Of a DNA stretch of 64,000 bases, positions 43,547 through 54,260 are shown one piece after another; position 1 is the stretch's first letter, and the number at the start of each line of letters is the position of its first letter. Origin of the DNA: Isochrysis galbana (taxonomy: Eukaryota > Haptophyta > Isochrysidales > Isochrysidaceae); assembly GCA_018136815.1 (NCBI GenBank), contig CM030938.1:1144542-1208541 (forward strand), in the 5' to 3' direction. The position numbers and the translations under genes are program-made. Under the pieces are notes generated by a model that saw only the letters and a list, made by a program, of their open reading frames with translations, had not been told where the DNA came from and made no database searches.

Positions 43547-43830
43547 AAAAAAATCTTCTTAAAAATTCCCGCTACGTATGTGGCGTGAGGCAGCTTGCTA
43601 GTGCACCTCCCTACTACCCAACCTTATCCCCTGACAACCCCCTTCCCCTTCCCCAGTTCCCTCTCTAGTGGAGAAGCTGGTTCTAGGGAGGCCGCGCGCG
43701 CTGCTTCGGCCGGGAGTTGGAGAGAAGGGGGCGGGAGAATGTGGTTCGTCTCTTGATCGAGTTTCGACTCGGATTTTCTCGTTTGTATAACGCGAGATCT
43801 TCATTGGTTCTCGGTATGGTTCCTAATACT
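43547..43830 (-). repeat. LINE 3' end fragment
   Basis: Matches the 3' UTR of the LINE at 30743 and 51789 (minus sense), ending with the CCGC-type hairpin, TTTTTAAGAAGATT and a T run. 5'-truncated near 43830. Confidence 0.7.
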
Positions 43831-44589
43831 ACCTCCGTTCCATTACTCAGATGTCAAGGAGGCTTTAAACAATAACTGTTAGCTAGACACTAATATTGGG
43901 GCCCCGCCAAAGATGTTAGAGGGGAGAGGGTACATTGGGGCTTAACATGAACATTTTGTTTCATCTCAATAGTGTGATTCGCACCTACGGACAAAGTCAC
44001 AAAGAAAGGAATTCTAATCAGTGTCAGTGTCCTCGAGCACATCACACATCACGGCGGTGCGGCAAATCATACTCATTCGATCCCTCCACCTCAACGATGC
44101 GCGCCAACACCAGGCTTTAGTTATTGAAGAGAGCACTAAATTCTTCAGGGGGTGTATTCATGCTGAATGCTTGCTCACAATTGCACAGTGGCAAGGCGCA
44201 AGGCCACCAGCACCCTTGCGGCTGGAGTGGGAAACGGAGATGGAGATTGATGATCCTTTGGCAGAGGATGGTGAGGAAAGTGAAGAGAGGGAGCATAGAG
44301 AGGAGGACTAGGCGGCGCGACGCAATTTTGCGGTTTCCGGGGTCCGGGGCCTATGTGTATATGTGTATATGGTGCATGCTCATATGCCATCATATGCTCA
44401 TGCGCGTGCCTGTATATTACTACATCATTACTACTACTATTATTATTATTGCAATTTTATAAGTAGTATTAATAAGTAGTAGTATTATAATTGGGACCAC
44501 AGGTACTGCACAGGTACTGCACAGGTACCGCACAGTATGCGGGCTCCTCAAACCTTGTGGCACCTGCATACCGGTGGAACAACTTAGGG
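43831..44589. other. intergenic, no gene seen
   Basis: AT-richer, with TATATG and TTATTATTA patches (44350-44475). A 96-codon ORF at 44021-44311 has an acidic tail but no other support. A triplicate of ACAGGTAC-type units lies at 44499-44530. Confidence 0.35.
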
Positions 44590-45110
44590 CAGACAGGTGC
44601 AGCGTGGGGGCCCCTGAGGCTCGGGAGCGCCAGCGAGGGAGAGGAAGGGGAGGCCAGGGCCCAGCCCCAGCCTCCTCTGCCCCCTGAGCTGGCCTCCAGG
44701 AGCCTCCAGGGGTCGCCAGGGCAGCTGAAGGCCTGCCGCAGGCGCGCCATCGCGCGTGCCGCAGGAGAGGGGAGAGAGGGCGCGGAGAAGGGGGTGGGCG
44801 GAGCGAGAGCTCCGCTCACCGAAAAATTGGTAAGTCCCGCTCCTGTTTACAGGATAAGTCGGGACTGAAGCCGCCGCCCACTCGGAGACACAGGAGGAAG
44901 GGGGGGAAAGATCACCGGGGGGTGGCGCGGGCCACCGGACCATATCTAAGCCCTTCACCCCTATCCCCCTAGTAGTGCACGGGGGGAGCCGCCTGATGGC
45001 GGGGGGAGAAGGGCCGGGGAGTGGGGGTGTAGAAAGTATGCTACGTACTATGTGTAGTAGGTAGTGGTTCCATTCGCCGCGAGTGCGGTAAGAATATTAG
45101 AAGGTTTTTA
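44590..45110 (+). repeat. 5'-truncated copy of the 757-bp retroposon family
   Basis: Aligns with the reverse complement of 49455-49970, including the GGCGCGCCAT block and the TTTACAGGATAAG segment. It ends with the hairpin CCGC-GAGT-GCGG (45077-45088) and TAAGAATATTAGAAGG. It lies about 290 bases before the NudC gene start. Confidence 0.75.
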
Positions 45111-45396
45111 GGGAAGAGAGGGGGCGTTGCCGGGGAGTTCCTTAACACCTAAGGTGCCACTAAGTTTAAAACCACCACCACCCCAGGAAACCTCTAGAAC
45201 ACACCCACAACCGCTCTTGTGTGGATCGGCTCGCTGCTGCTGCTGCTCTCTCTCCTTCTCTCTCTCTCTCTCTGTTGCTGCCCCTCGTTCTCTCTTCCCG
45301 CATCTCCTCTTCCTTGTCCTCCCCCGTTCCCTCCATCTTCGCCCCCTCCTCTCTTTCCACATCCCCCCCGCCGCCGCCGCCCCGCCTCCTTCCGGG

Positions 45397-47093
45397 ATGC
45401 CTGCTGCCGACGCCGCGTTCGATGAGGTGCTGACCGCGCTCGCAGGCCGCGCGGGCGGGATCGCTCCGCTGCTTGATGCCTTCTTCGACTTCCTCTACAG
45501 GAGGACTGACTTCTTCCACGTGATGGCGCCAGGTGGGTGGGAGGGGCGGAGAGACCTCTCAGAACTCTGGTGGCGGGGGGGGGGGGGGGAGAGGGGGGGG
45601 AGAGGGGGGGGAGAGGGCAGAGGGCCATGTGGGGCAACAGGAAGGAGAAGGGGGGGGGGGGGGGGGGGGAGCAGGGGGGGGGTCGTGGGAGGGCAGAAAC
45701 CCCTGGGTGGATGGGTGGGGTGGGGGTGGGGTGGGGGGGAGGCGGGGTTGCAGCGCAGGGCGAGATCGGGCTCGTGCAAGAGGTGGAAACGGACGCAGAA
45801 GGGGAAGGAGGGGGGAGAGAGACGGACACACCATTACCGCTTGCAGGGGCGTGTGATGTGGTGGCGCGAGGAAGATGGTGCGCGCGCGAGATGGAGACGG
45901 ATGGAAAGGGAGAAGAGGGACGAGAAGCAGGGAGAAGGGGCGGAGGGGGGAGACGCGCACACACCACTACCCAAACCTGCCATGGGGGCAGCCGCCCGGC
46001 TGGCTGGCAGCGAGGCAGTTGCTGCAACCATGCCTCGACTCATTGCCCTCCTTGTTCTCAGGTGACAAGATGGGATTCCCAGAGGGCGTAGCCGAAACGC
46101 TGGTTATGCGCGCCTTCAAAAAGTTCGAGGACGCCGCAGCCAGTGCGCGAGCGCAGGCCGGCGTTGCGCCAGCGCCAGAAGGTGCTACAAGCAAGCGCAG
46201 TGACGGCGCGCCAAGGGCAAGTGAGCCGTGCGTGACGGGCTCGCAGGCTGTGAAACCGGCCGTGGCGCCGCCAGGCGAGGCGGCGATGCCCGCAGCGCCG
46301 AATCGCTCTAGCTCCTCTTCGCAGTCGCCCAACCGCCGCGTCGCGTCTGCGGCCGAGGCTTCCCAGACGATGCCACACATCGCGTCGGCCCGCCCGCCCA
46401 CGCTCGACGACTACAACGGCGGCCGGACGGAGCGCTACACATGGGAGCAGACGCTGCATGACGTGACGCTCGCTGTGCCCGTGCCAGCTGACACGCGTGC
46501 TCGCGACGTAGTGTGTGTGATAAAAAAGGATCAGCTTACGCTGAAGCTGCGCGGGGCGAAGGAGTCGCTCATAGAAGGACGCTTCCCTTGCGACGCTCGC
46601 AACGGGACTGAGGTATGGGAGACCGTGCGTGTCGACGACAGCACGTGGTCGGTGGGCAAGCTTGCCGATGGTTCGCCTGTGATCAACGTTTACCTTGAAA
46701 AGTCGAGGGAATCGTGGTGGAAGTCGGCGATTGATGGTGAGGACTCTCGCGCACGAGTGTGCACGTGTGTTTGTGAGCGCCACGCCGCAAAGCACAAGGG
46801 GCGGCTGCGGCTTCCTTAGCGCAAAAGTGCCCTTTGTCGTAGGTGATGCGGAGATTGACACAACCAAAGTGGACTCGACGCGGTGCATGTATGACTACGA
46901 CGGTGAAACTCAAGGCGCCATCCGGAAGATCCTTTTCGACGAGGACCAGAAACGGAAGGGTTTGCCCACCTCGGATGAGCTGCAAAGCGAAGACATGCTG
47001 CGGAAGGCGTGGGACGCCGAGGGTTCGCCCTTCCGCGGCACGCCCTTTGACCCGAGCAAGGTGGATTTTAGGCGAGGTCCCAACGGGCCGTGA
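45397..47093 (+). CDS. NudC/NUDCD3-type CS-domain co-chaperone
   Basis: Three exons: 45397-45532, 46062-46736 and 46843-47093, all with GT-AG introns in phase 1, giving 353 residues. N-terminal helical domain: GGIAPLLDAFFDFLYRRTDF then GFPEGVAETLVMRAFKKFED, the NudC N-terminal signature. A Ser/Ala/Pro-rich linker follows. The CS domain (Hsp90 p23-like fold) shows YTWEQTLHDVTLAVPVP, VVCVIKKDQLTLKL and DDSTWSVG. C-terminal extension: GDAEIDTTKVDSTRCMYDYD, AIRKILFDEDQKRKGLPTSD and AWDAEGSPFRGTPFDPSKVD, a segment specific to NUDCD3-like members. These proteins act with Hsp90/Hsp70 in folding dynein-related and beta-propeller clients. The second intron is confirmed by the split GGT codon before DAEIDTTK. 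The first intron is long and carries G-rich runs. Confidence 0.9.
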
Positions 47094-47429
47094 CAGGGCT
47101 CCTCTAGCGCTCTTCAAGCAAGGTGATCCGCAAACTAGAACTCGCCGGGTGGTGCAGTCTGCTCTTTGATTGGCGGCCATAACGCGGTGGCCAAGCCGGA
47201 AAGGCACGAGATGCGAACTAGGGCAGCGGAAGAAGGTTCGCGGCAATTCCTTGCCCTCGTCCCTTGATTATGAGGAGTACTGGGCATGCAAATGCGGATG
47301 GGGACGTCGATTCCGGCTAGGCTTTGCTGGTCACGGTAGATCCCGCATGCATTGCAAAATGCGGAGCATAGGAGAGACGTGCGGTAGAACGTGTTTAAAA
47401 AAAATCTTTTTCAAAATTCCCGCTACGAG
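47094..47429. other. intergenic, ends in a LINE tail
   Basis: 3' flank of the NudC gene. 47397-47427 matches the terminal ~30 bases of the LINE 3' end (minus sense) and abuts repeat R. No gene. Confidence 0.4.
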
Positions 47430-47453
47430 CGAGAGAGAGAGAAAGAGAGAGAG

Positions 47454-47543
<90 letters not shown>

Positions 47544-47825
47544 TCGCAGGGCAACTGCAGAACGAGAAGTCGAAGTCATGCCGGTTTATTTACTTAAACG
47601 AGCCAATTATTATAGTAACAGTCGAAACAAAATTCGAATCACAAATTTCGAGACCAAAATCTGCAAACCTGGACTTGAGACCATGGGGAATCTGAATCTG
47701 TGTGTCTTGTGCTTCAGTGGCAACACGGGGAACTGTTCCATTGTAATTGTGAGCGCGTACCTTACACGAATACTCATGCCTACATACAGCCTTCAGATTC
47801 AGATGGGCAGGAATACAGAATACAA
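47430..47825 (+). repeat. repeat R with (GA)n tract
   Basis: (GA)n at 47430-47540, then the R unit (AACGAGAAGTCGAAGTCATG ... CAGATGGGCAGGAATA). It is the reverse complement of 40625-40992, with scattered differences. Confidence 0.75.
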
Positions 47826-48600
47826 CATACAACACGACGTCAATTGGGGCCATGGCCATGGGCGTCGGGCCGGATCGAATCGAGGCATTCCTGCGGTGCG
47901 AGGGGCCAGGATGGGTTAGTACGAGTGTGTGCGACCCTTAAAAACCAGCGTGCGACCTACTAGTGACCTCCCACCCCCACCCTGCTCGCGAGAGCTCTGG
48001 GTCTTGCATTGCCACCACCTCCAGGCCATTCTTCGGCCGATCGCGGGCGATCGGACGTCGCGGAAGCTCCGCGTTTCTAAGAGTGATGCGCCCCACATTC
48101 ACCACTCCGATTCCCTCCCGTGAGCGACCCCCTCAATCTCCCAAAATAGACCGCCACGGGGGAAGGGAGGGGGGTCCCTCACCCACGCCATTGCCCTTCG
48201 TGGGGCGGGAGGGGGTCGTTCGGAGGGCGGAGGCGGCTGGGGGGGCAGGTAAGGGGAAACACTGCGGAATCCCTGGACACCCAGGGGAGGTGGGAAATAA
48301 TTTTTTTAAATTTTTAACAAATTTTTATGGGTCGCGGCGCGGCAAAGGAACGGGACTAGCGCGCACACAAGACAGGACTCCCTGCCGCGGCGAGCGCAAG
48401 CACCCTTCCCCCTTACTTATGCCACCCAGCTCTTCACTAGCTTACTACCTGCGCTAGCCGGAGCACCCCTCCCTCCACACTCAAGCAGCCCCCCACGCCA
48501 GGATCCTGTTTTGGTCTCGCAGGCAAGGGGGCCTAATGGGAGGGTGAGGAGCAACTCCTCAAAGAGGAGCTTTGGGGAAGGAGATGTTTGAGTGGGGGCG
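47826..48600. other. intergenic, no gene seen
   Basis: No recognisable gene; an AT patch (48297-48330) sits in otherwise GC-rich sequence. Confidence 0.4.
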
Positions 48601-49437
48601 CTATACCCTTGCGCTAGGCATGGGCAGCGACGCCGCCTCAAAACATGTCCTCCCTCTGGTCTTGAGTCGAAATTTTTGGTGTTTGAATCCGAGGGCGAGG
48701 GGGTTTGTGCTTCTTGGGTTGGTTGTAGTGGGATGAGGGAGTGGGAGATGGAGTGAAGTGTTGAAAGAGGGCCCAAGGCAGGGCACTGAGTTGTAGGTAC
48801 TTGTGGCCCACAAGCGTGGGGTGAAAACGAAAAGTGTATCAGCATGTGTCTTGAATTGAAATTTTTGGTGCTTTGAACAGAGGGCGGGGGGGTTCGTGCC
48901 GTTTGGGTTGGTTGAAGTGTGAAGGGGGAGTGGGAGAGGGAGTCTTGTGTTAAGAGAGGGCCCAAGGCCCTTGCTTGCCAAGGCAGGGCACTGAGTGATT
49001 GGTACTAGTGGCCCACAAGAGTGGGGTGAAGACGAGAATTGTGTCAAAAAGTTGGAAAACAGAGGCATGGGGTGCTCTCCGTATGGGGTTGATGGTTGTG
49101 AAGTGCCCTCCCATGTTGTGTGCACTGATGGTAGAGGTTTCCACCATGGGGAGGGCAGCTGAGCTGCCCTCCCACATGAGGTGCTCTTGGGGTGGGAGGG
49201 TTTCCCACTGTTGGAGGGGGTCTCCAAGACCCCCTGCATGATGCGCAGAGCCATGGTGGCAACCTGTTCGGTGCCAGTGCTCGCCACCTCGCACGCTTGC
49301 GCGGGTGTGGTTTGGATGGGTTGGATGGGCTCTGAGAGGGCTTTCTGACGAGCCGCCTCGGGCGGCGTGGGGCGTCCCAGGTGGGGCGCGGTGGCGAGGG
49401 TCGCCTGGGGCTCGGGAGCGGTCGCGGCACGCTCCAT
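48601..49437 (-). pseudogene. LINE ORF1-like sequence (MERA-type) with internal repeats
   Basis: The ATG at 49437 opens MERAATAPEPQATLATA, then GRPTPPEAARQ, related to the starts at 5091 and 40605. 278 codons are open. Two ~65-residue repeats (around SFSPHACGPQVPTTQCPALG and its variant) correspond to two ~200-base DNA repeats (48655-48850 and 48860-49040). Its leader is interrupted by the retroposon at 49448. No domain beyond the proline-rich N-terminus is recognisable. Confidence 0.5.
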
Positions 49438-49447
49438 AGTTCAAACT

Positions 49448-50204
49448 AAAAAAAAAACCTTTTAATATTCTTACCGCACTCGCGGCGAATGGAACCACTA
49501 CCCGCTACAAGTAGCACGTAGCATACTCTCTACACCCCCATTCCCCGGCCCTTCTCCCCCGCCATCAGGCGGCTCCCCCCGTACACTACTAGGGGGATTG
49601 GGGTGGAGGGCTTAGATATGGTCCGGTGGCCCGCGCCCCCCCCGGTGATCTTTCCCCCCTTCCTCCTGTGTCTCCGAGTGGGCGGCCGACTCTGTCTCGT
49701 CTTATCCTGTAAACAGGCGCGAGACTTACCGATTTTCCGGTGGGCGGAGCTCTCGCTCGCGCCCACCCCTTTTCCGCGCTCTCTCTCCCCTCTCCTGCGG
49801 CACGCGCGATGGCGCGCCTGCGGCAGGCCTCCAGCTGCCCTCTGGCGGCCCCTGGAGGCTCCTGGAGGCCAGCTCAGGGGGCAGAGGAGGCTGGGGCTGG
49901 GCCCTGGCCTCCCCTGCCTCTCCCTCGCTGGCGCTCCTGAGCCTCTGGGGACCCCACACTGCACCTGTCTGCCTGTCGAACAGGGGGGGAGGGGGGGTTG
50001 GAGCATTGGGCTGGTCACGAGGGGCCAGGATGGGCGAATGGGGCGAGCCTGTGGGGAAGGAAGTGGGTCAGTAGGGCAGTGGCCTCCTGGCAAGCCATCA
50101 GGCGTGCCAGGAGGATGGGTGGTTCCTCCCCCATGGCAGGGGAGGAGTGGAGAGAGGGGGGGGCTCGTGCCCCCCCATGGGTCAACCAAGTATAAACTTA
50201 GTTG
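49448..50204 (-). mobile_element. complete 757-bp non-autonomous retroposon
   Basis: Flanked by perfect 14-base repeats CCATAGTTCAAACT (49434-49447 and 50205-50218). In minus sense it starts CAACTAAGTTTATACTTGGT and ends with hairpin CCGC-GAGT-GCGG, TAAGAATATTAAAAGG and a T run. The target is the leader of the LINE ORF1 at 49437: the leader hairpin AACTATTGTTATAGTT now lies on the far side, at about 50212-50227. Target duplications of this length indicate target-primed reverse transcription, so it is probably mobilised by a LINE that recognises the shared 3' hairpin and tail. No protein is evident. Confidence 0.8.
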
Positions 50205-50218
50205 CCATAGTTCAAACT

Positions 50219-50582
50219 ATAACAATAGTTTTTGGGGGGGGGGAGGTGGGAAATAGTGGTGAAAATGAGTAAGTGACCGGGCTGCTGCTACTAACTACAA
50301 CTACTAAGACTCAGACTAAGAAGTTGTGTTTTTCAAAGCTAGCTAAGCCAACCATGTGCCAACTGGCGCACGGCAGGCAGCGCGCGCTTGCATAGAGATG
50401 CTAGCCGTGATACGAGACAGCCGCCAAGCACACCCGGCGCCTCAATGAGGTACAGAATTAGGGTGCACGATTGGTGGGCTGCAAGCTCACGGAAAACAAC
50501 GGCTACTGTAGCGGTGCAAGTTGGCGATTCGCCGGCTATGTGCGCGCTAAAGGGCGGCTGCGCTCGCTCATCAGAAGCATGG
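50219..50582. other. intergenic, no gene seen
   Basis: Holds the displaced LINE leader hairpin and the 3' flank of the PH-like gene. Nothing else supported. Confidence 0.45.
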
Positions 50583-51674
50583 TCAGTTAGGAATACATAG
50601 GCCCCGCAGCCGACTGTACTCCCGGAGCGCGTGCATGAGCTTGCGCGCGAGACGTGCGCGCGTTGCGCGCTGCAGAGCACGTGCCGCTGCAGCGCGCCGC
50701 CCTCGGGCTCGAGCGGCTGCAGTACACAGCGCATGCGTGACGCGCCGCGCGTTCACTGCGAGGAAGCGCGCCTGCGCCAATGTGGCGCGCGCGGCACGCT
50801 CCTCGGCCACCTGCCGCTCGCGCTCGCTCATCGCCTCACGGCATGCGACAGCACGCATCACGCCGACCTCCCAGCCGGCATAGGCCTCGCGGCCCTGTGG
50901 GTCGATCCGAAGCGTCGCCTCGGGTGCTACAAGGCGGAAGGTGAAGTCGGTCTCCGAGTCGGGACTCTCTCGCCGCATGGCACGCAGGTGGAGCAAGTCC
51001 AGCCGTAGCCTGCATCGAAGCGTCGTGTACTCAAGTGGCGGCTCCGTGCGAGGCGCGCGCCCCGACTCTAGCTCCCAGCATGCGCAGCCGCCGTCACGCG
51101 AGATGGTGAAGAAGTTGCGCTGCCAAGGCTCCAGCCAGCCGGCAATAAGACCGACAAAAGTCAGGCTCCATCCACAGAAGACAATATCATCTGAAGCAGA
51201 GAGTGCATGCTGGCAGCTCACATCTAGTGAGGTAGGAGAGCGAGAGAGTGTGGAGGAGCGTGCCGAGTCCGCCGAGGGGCTTGAGGAGTGTGCCATGGCG
51301 GTGGCACGGGTGGAGGAGGAGGCGGTCGAGGAGGGGGAAGAGGACGAGAAGGAGAGGGCGGGAGGGGTAGAGGAAAGGGAGGGGAGAGAGGAGGAGAGAA
51401 GGGGCGGCGGTGCGGGGGAAGGGAGTGAGAGCGCCGGCGGCTTGGAGGCGGGAGGCAGCGAGCTAGCGGGGGGACTGGCGTGCAAAGCAAGAGTGTGAGA
51501 CGGGGAGGAGCGCGCCATATGATGAGAGGGCGAGAGGAGAGGGGGAAGGGAGAGGAGAGGAGAGAGGAGGGGAGAGAAGAGGAGAGAAGAGGAGGGGACA
51601 GGAAGGGGAAGAGGGGGAAGCGCCCGCCCGTCGCGAGAGAGACGGCCTCCCTCTCTTTTTTTTGTAAGGGACAC
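50583..51674 (-). CDS. PH-like domain protein with Arg/Ala-rich C-terminus
   Basis: 363 codons from 51674. Residues 1-150 are Ser/Pro-rich, probably disordered or partly 5' UTR; MARSSPSHTL at about residue 53 is an alternative start. About 178-285 looks like a PH fold: GWLEPWQRNFFTISRDGGCA for the first strands, a middle FTFRLVAPEATLRIDPQG, and a C-terminal helix with the expected Trp (REAYAGWEVGVMRAV). PH domains bind phosphoinositides or proteins at membranes. The last 80 residues form a basic Ala/Arg helix (CTAAARARGRRAAAARALQR) that could be IQ-like or nucleic-acid binding. A GATGTGAGC donor-like site before the PH part suggests a possible intron I could not settle. Confidence 0.6.
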   Translation of the reverse strand: MSLTKKREGGRLSRDGRALPPLPLPVPSSSLLFSPLLSPLLSLPPLLSPSHHMARSSPSHTLALHASPPASSLPPASKPPALSLPSPAPPPLLSSSLPSLSSTPPALSFSSSSPSSTASSSTRATAMAHSSSPSADSARSSTLSRSPTSLDVSCQHALSASDDIVFCGWSLTFVGLIAGWLEPWQRNFFTISRDGGCACWELESGRAPRTEPPLEYTTLRCRLRLDLLHLRAMRRESPDSETDFTFRLVAPEATLRIDPQGREAYAGWEVGVMRAVACREAMSERERQVAEERAARATLAQARFLAVNARRVTHALCTAAARARGRRAAAARALQRATRARLARKLMHALREYSRLRGLCIPN

Positions 51675-52159
51675 GTTAGGCTAACTCAGAACTAAGGGGA
51701 GGGGAGATAGGCTATAGGCTTCTCAGAAGTAACGGCGACGAGCACACGAGCACTAAAGCGGAGGGGACGACGAAGGACGCTGGGGCCCAAAAAAAAGAAT
51801 CTTCTTAAAAATTCCCGCTACATGCGCGGCGTGAGGCAGTGTGCTATTGAACCTCCCTACTACCCAACCTTAACCCCTAACAACCCCTTCCCCCTTCCCC
51901 AGTTCTCTCTTTGGCGGAGAAGCCGGTTCCGGGGAGGCCGCGCGCTCTGCTTCGGCCAGGAGTTGGAGAGAAGGGGGTGGGAGACTGTGGCTCGTCCCTT
52001 GATCGAGTTTCGAATCAGATTTTCCTCGTTTATATAACATAAGATCTTTATGGTTTATGGATTTCCGCTATGGCTCCTAATAGTAGTTACTATTACTAAT
52101 AGAAGATTTAGTTACCCTAGGTGATGTTCCGTATGTCCAGGCCTCTCGCCGCCTGCAAG

Positions 52160-53015
52160 TGTCGCATCCGCGATCGACCTTTTTGTTTTAGAAGTTGTCT
52201 GCGTTTCTATGTCCCCTCCTTGCAGGCTAGTCACTAGTCACCGTCGCAGGATCCTACATTCGTCCATTCGCCCTTGTTGCCCTCGCCTCCTTTGTCGCCT
52301 CCCTTGCCGCCTGCTTGCCCCTCACTCACCTGGCTTACCTCCTTGTGTGCTCCTCGCGTTTTAGGCTAAGTCGCGCGATCAGGTATCGCCGGTGCAAGGA
52401 ACCGCCCCCATGTGTGACCCTGATTCCCCCTCAGGTGTTGGCCGTTGAATTATATCGTGGCGCTATTTTACTTCGGTCTTCATCAAATCACTTAAGGGTT
52501 TTCGAAAGATTCCCTCCTTATTCCTGTGCGTAACTGTCGCCCCGTCGGATCGTCCGTCGCCCCGTCGCTCTCTTGTCGGCATTCTCTTCCTTGTTCGGTC
52601 TGCCAGCGGGGTCCTGTGCGTTCCGTGATAGGGATACGTTGGTGTGGAGAGTGTTGACGTGAGTGTAGTGTCATCTTGTCGGTCCATCGGCCTCTAGCCG
52701 TCTGTCGTCTGTCGTTCTTCGTTCGTCGCTCTCGTTCTCGTCCTCGTTCCCGTTCTCGTCCCTCGTTCTCAACACTACCTCAATACCAAACCTCACCAAT
52801 CCCTCAGCCCTAGCCTATCCATCCCGATCCGCCCAGCCATGTCCGCTCCGTCGTCGCGCTCGCCCTCGCCCAAGCCCGTCCTCCCGCCTTCCTCTGCTGA
52901 GGAGGTGGTCCAGCCCGTCATTCCATCACTCCCGGCCTCCTTCGCCGCGCCTTCCGCCGATCGTCTCCCTTCCGAATCATCGCATATCGAGCCCGTGGTC
53001 ATGCTCGATCCGTCA
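52160..53015 (+). repeat. left LTR of Ty3 element 3 (856 bases)
   Basis: TGTCGCATCC to ATCCGTCA. Homologous to the 852-base LTR at 33189-34040, with the same spacing from TG to the Gag-like ATG (52839). The last 221 bases are repeated exactly at 54040-54260. Confidence 0.8.
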
Positions 53016-54039
53016 GGTGTAGAATCTAAGTCGACGCGTCCCGCGCCGGGCCCGCCAAAGGGGCCCAAGGCCCCTCCTCCTGCAGAAGCGGGCCTCCTGC
53101 CCGCTCTGCCCACCACCACTCCCGAAGACCGCGCCTCCTCAGAGGCCGAGCTCGCGGCTACCACCGTCTTTCACCCATTCGAGGCCGGCGCCGCGCCTCC
53201 ATCACCACCCCCATCGCCCTCCGATGCTGTGGAGAGCGGGCATGAGCCCGCTCTCTGAAATCTGCACGGAAGAGGCTGTTGAGGCATATCCTCCCCCCTC
53301 GGAGGCGGAGGAGGCCGCCCCACCGTTGCCATCTGACTCGGAGGGGGCCTACGAGCCCTACCGAGCCACCCTCGATCGTGTTGCCGCGGTTCCGACCGCC
53401 CCACGCCCTCGCGTCCTGGCAGAAGATGCGCCCGGAATCACAATTCCCAACCCTCACCGCCATTTCGCACCGGGCCACACCTTCTCACCGCCATCGGCTC
53501 CGACAGAGCTGTCGGCGCCCAGTCCCGTGGAGCAGCACTACATGGAGCTGATGAAGGCCATGGCCGAGCAATTCTCGCAACAGCTATCTGCGATAGCTAT
53601 GGCCGTCGAGCGCGAAAGGGCCCCACCGTCGGCCAATGGCCGCCAGGAGCCTGCCCGCTACCCAGACGAGTTCCTACGAAGGAAGGCGAGGAGAAACTGT
53701 GTCTTTATGTGCCACGCTCAATGCGCCGCGCATACCTCGAGGCCTTTCACGATCATCTGTGTCATCTAGGCGACAACCGCATGGCTCGCCTTCTTCGAGA
53801 CCGATACTTTTGGCCGGGCCTTAACGCTGACGTGTCAGCGCACGTGCGCCAGTACCACGAGTGCACTTTGGCTAAGCCTCCGTTCCGCAACCCCGCGGAC
53901 CCTAAGGGGCCTCAGATTGGTAATTACCCGTTTGACATAGTTTACTGCGATATAGTCTCGATGGCTCCGACGCACGATTTCATCAAGGGCGTCCAAGGTT
54001 ACGACAAGCTGTTGGTTTTTATTGACTCACTTACTCGCT

Positions 54040-54260
54040 ACCAATCCCTCAGCCCTAGCCTATCCATCCCGATCCGCCCAGCCATGTCCGCTCCGTCGTC
54101 GCGCTCGCCCTCGCCCAAGCCCGTCCTCCCGCCTTCCTCTGCTGAGGAGGTGGTCCAGCCCGTCATTCCATCACTCCCGGCCTCCTTCGCCGCGCCTTCC
54201 GCCGATCGTCTCCCTTCCGAATCATCGCATATCGAGCCCGTGGTCATGCTCGATCCGTCA
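54040..54260 (+). repeat. partial right LTR of Ty3 element 3
   Basis: Identical over 221 bases to 52795-53015. Only the 3' quarter of the LTR is present, joined directly to integrase sequence. Confidence 0.85.

Larger units (their letters stand above)
52160..54260 (+). mobile_element. Ty3/gypsy element 3, internally deleted
   Basis: Starts TGTCGCATCC, ends GATCCGTCA, and is flanked by 5-base duplications GCAAG (52155-52159 and 54261-54265). Parts: left LTR (52160-53015), Gag-like region including PVEQHYMELMKAMAEQF, an integrase zinc-site piece (GDNRMARLLRDRYFWPG ... YHECTLAKP) and a partial right LTR. Most of pol is missing, so it is broken and non-autonomous. The two LTR segments that can be compared are identical over 221 bases, so the insertion is young. 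Confidence 0.85.

Noticed and set aside
47170-47919. 249-codon frame after the NudC gene
   Set aside because: It runs through the LINE tail, the (GA)n tract and repeat R, so it is chance openness of repeats.
50583-51674. Reading the PH-like gene as the plus-strand frame 50941-51498
   Set aside because: The plus frame is Glu/Gly-rich antisense of a Ser/Pro region; the minus frame shows strand and helix patterns of a PH fold.
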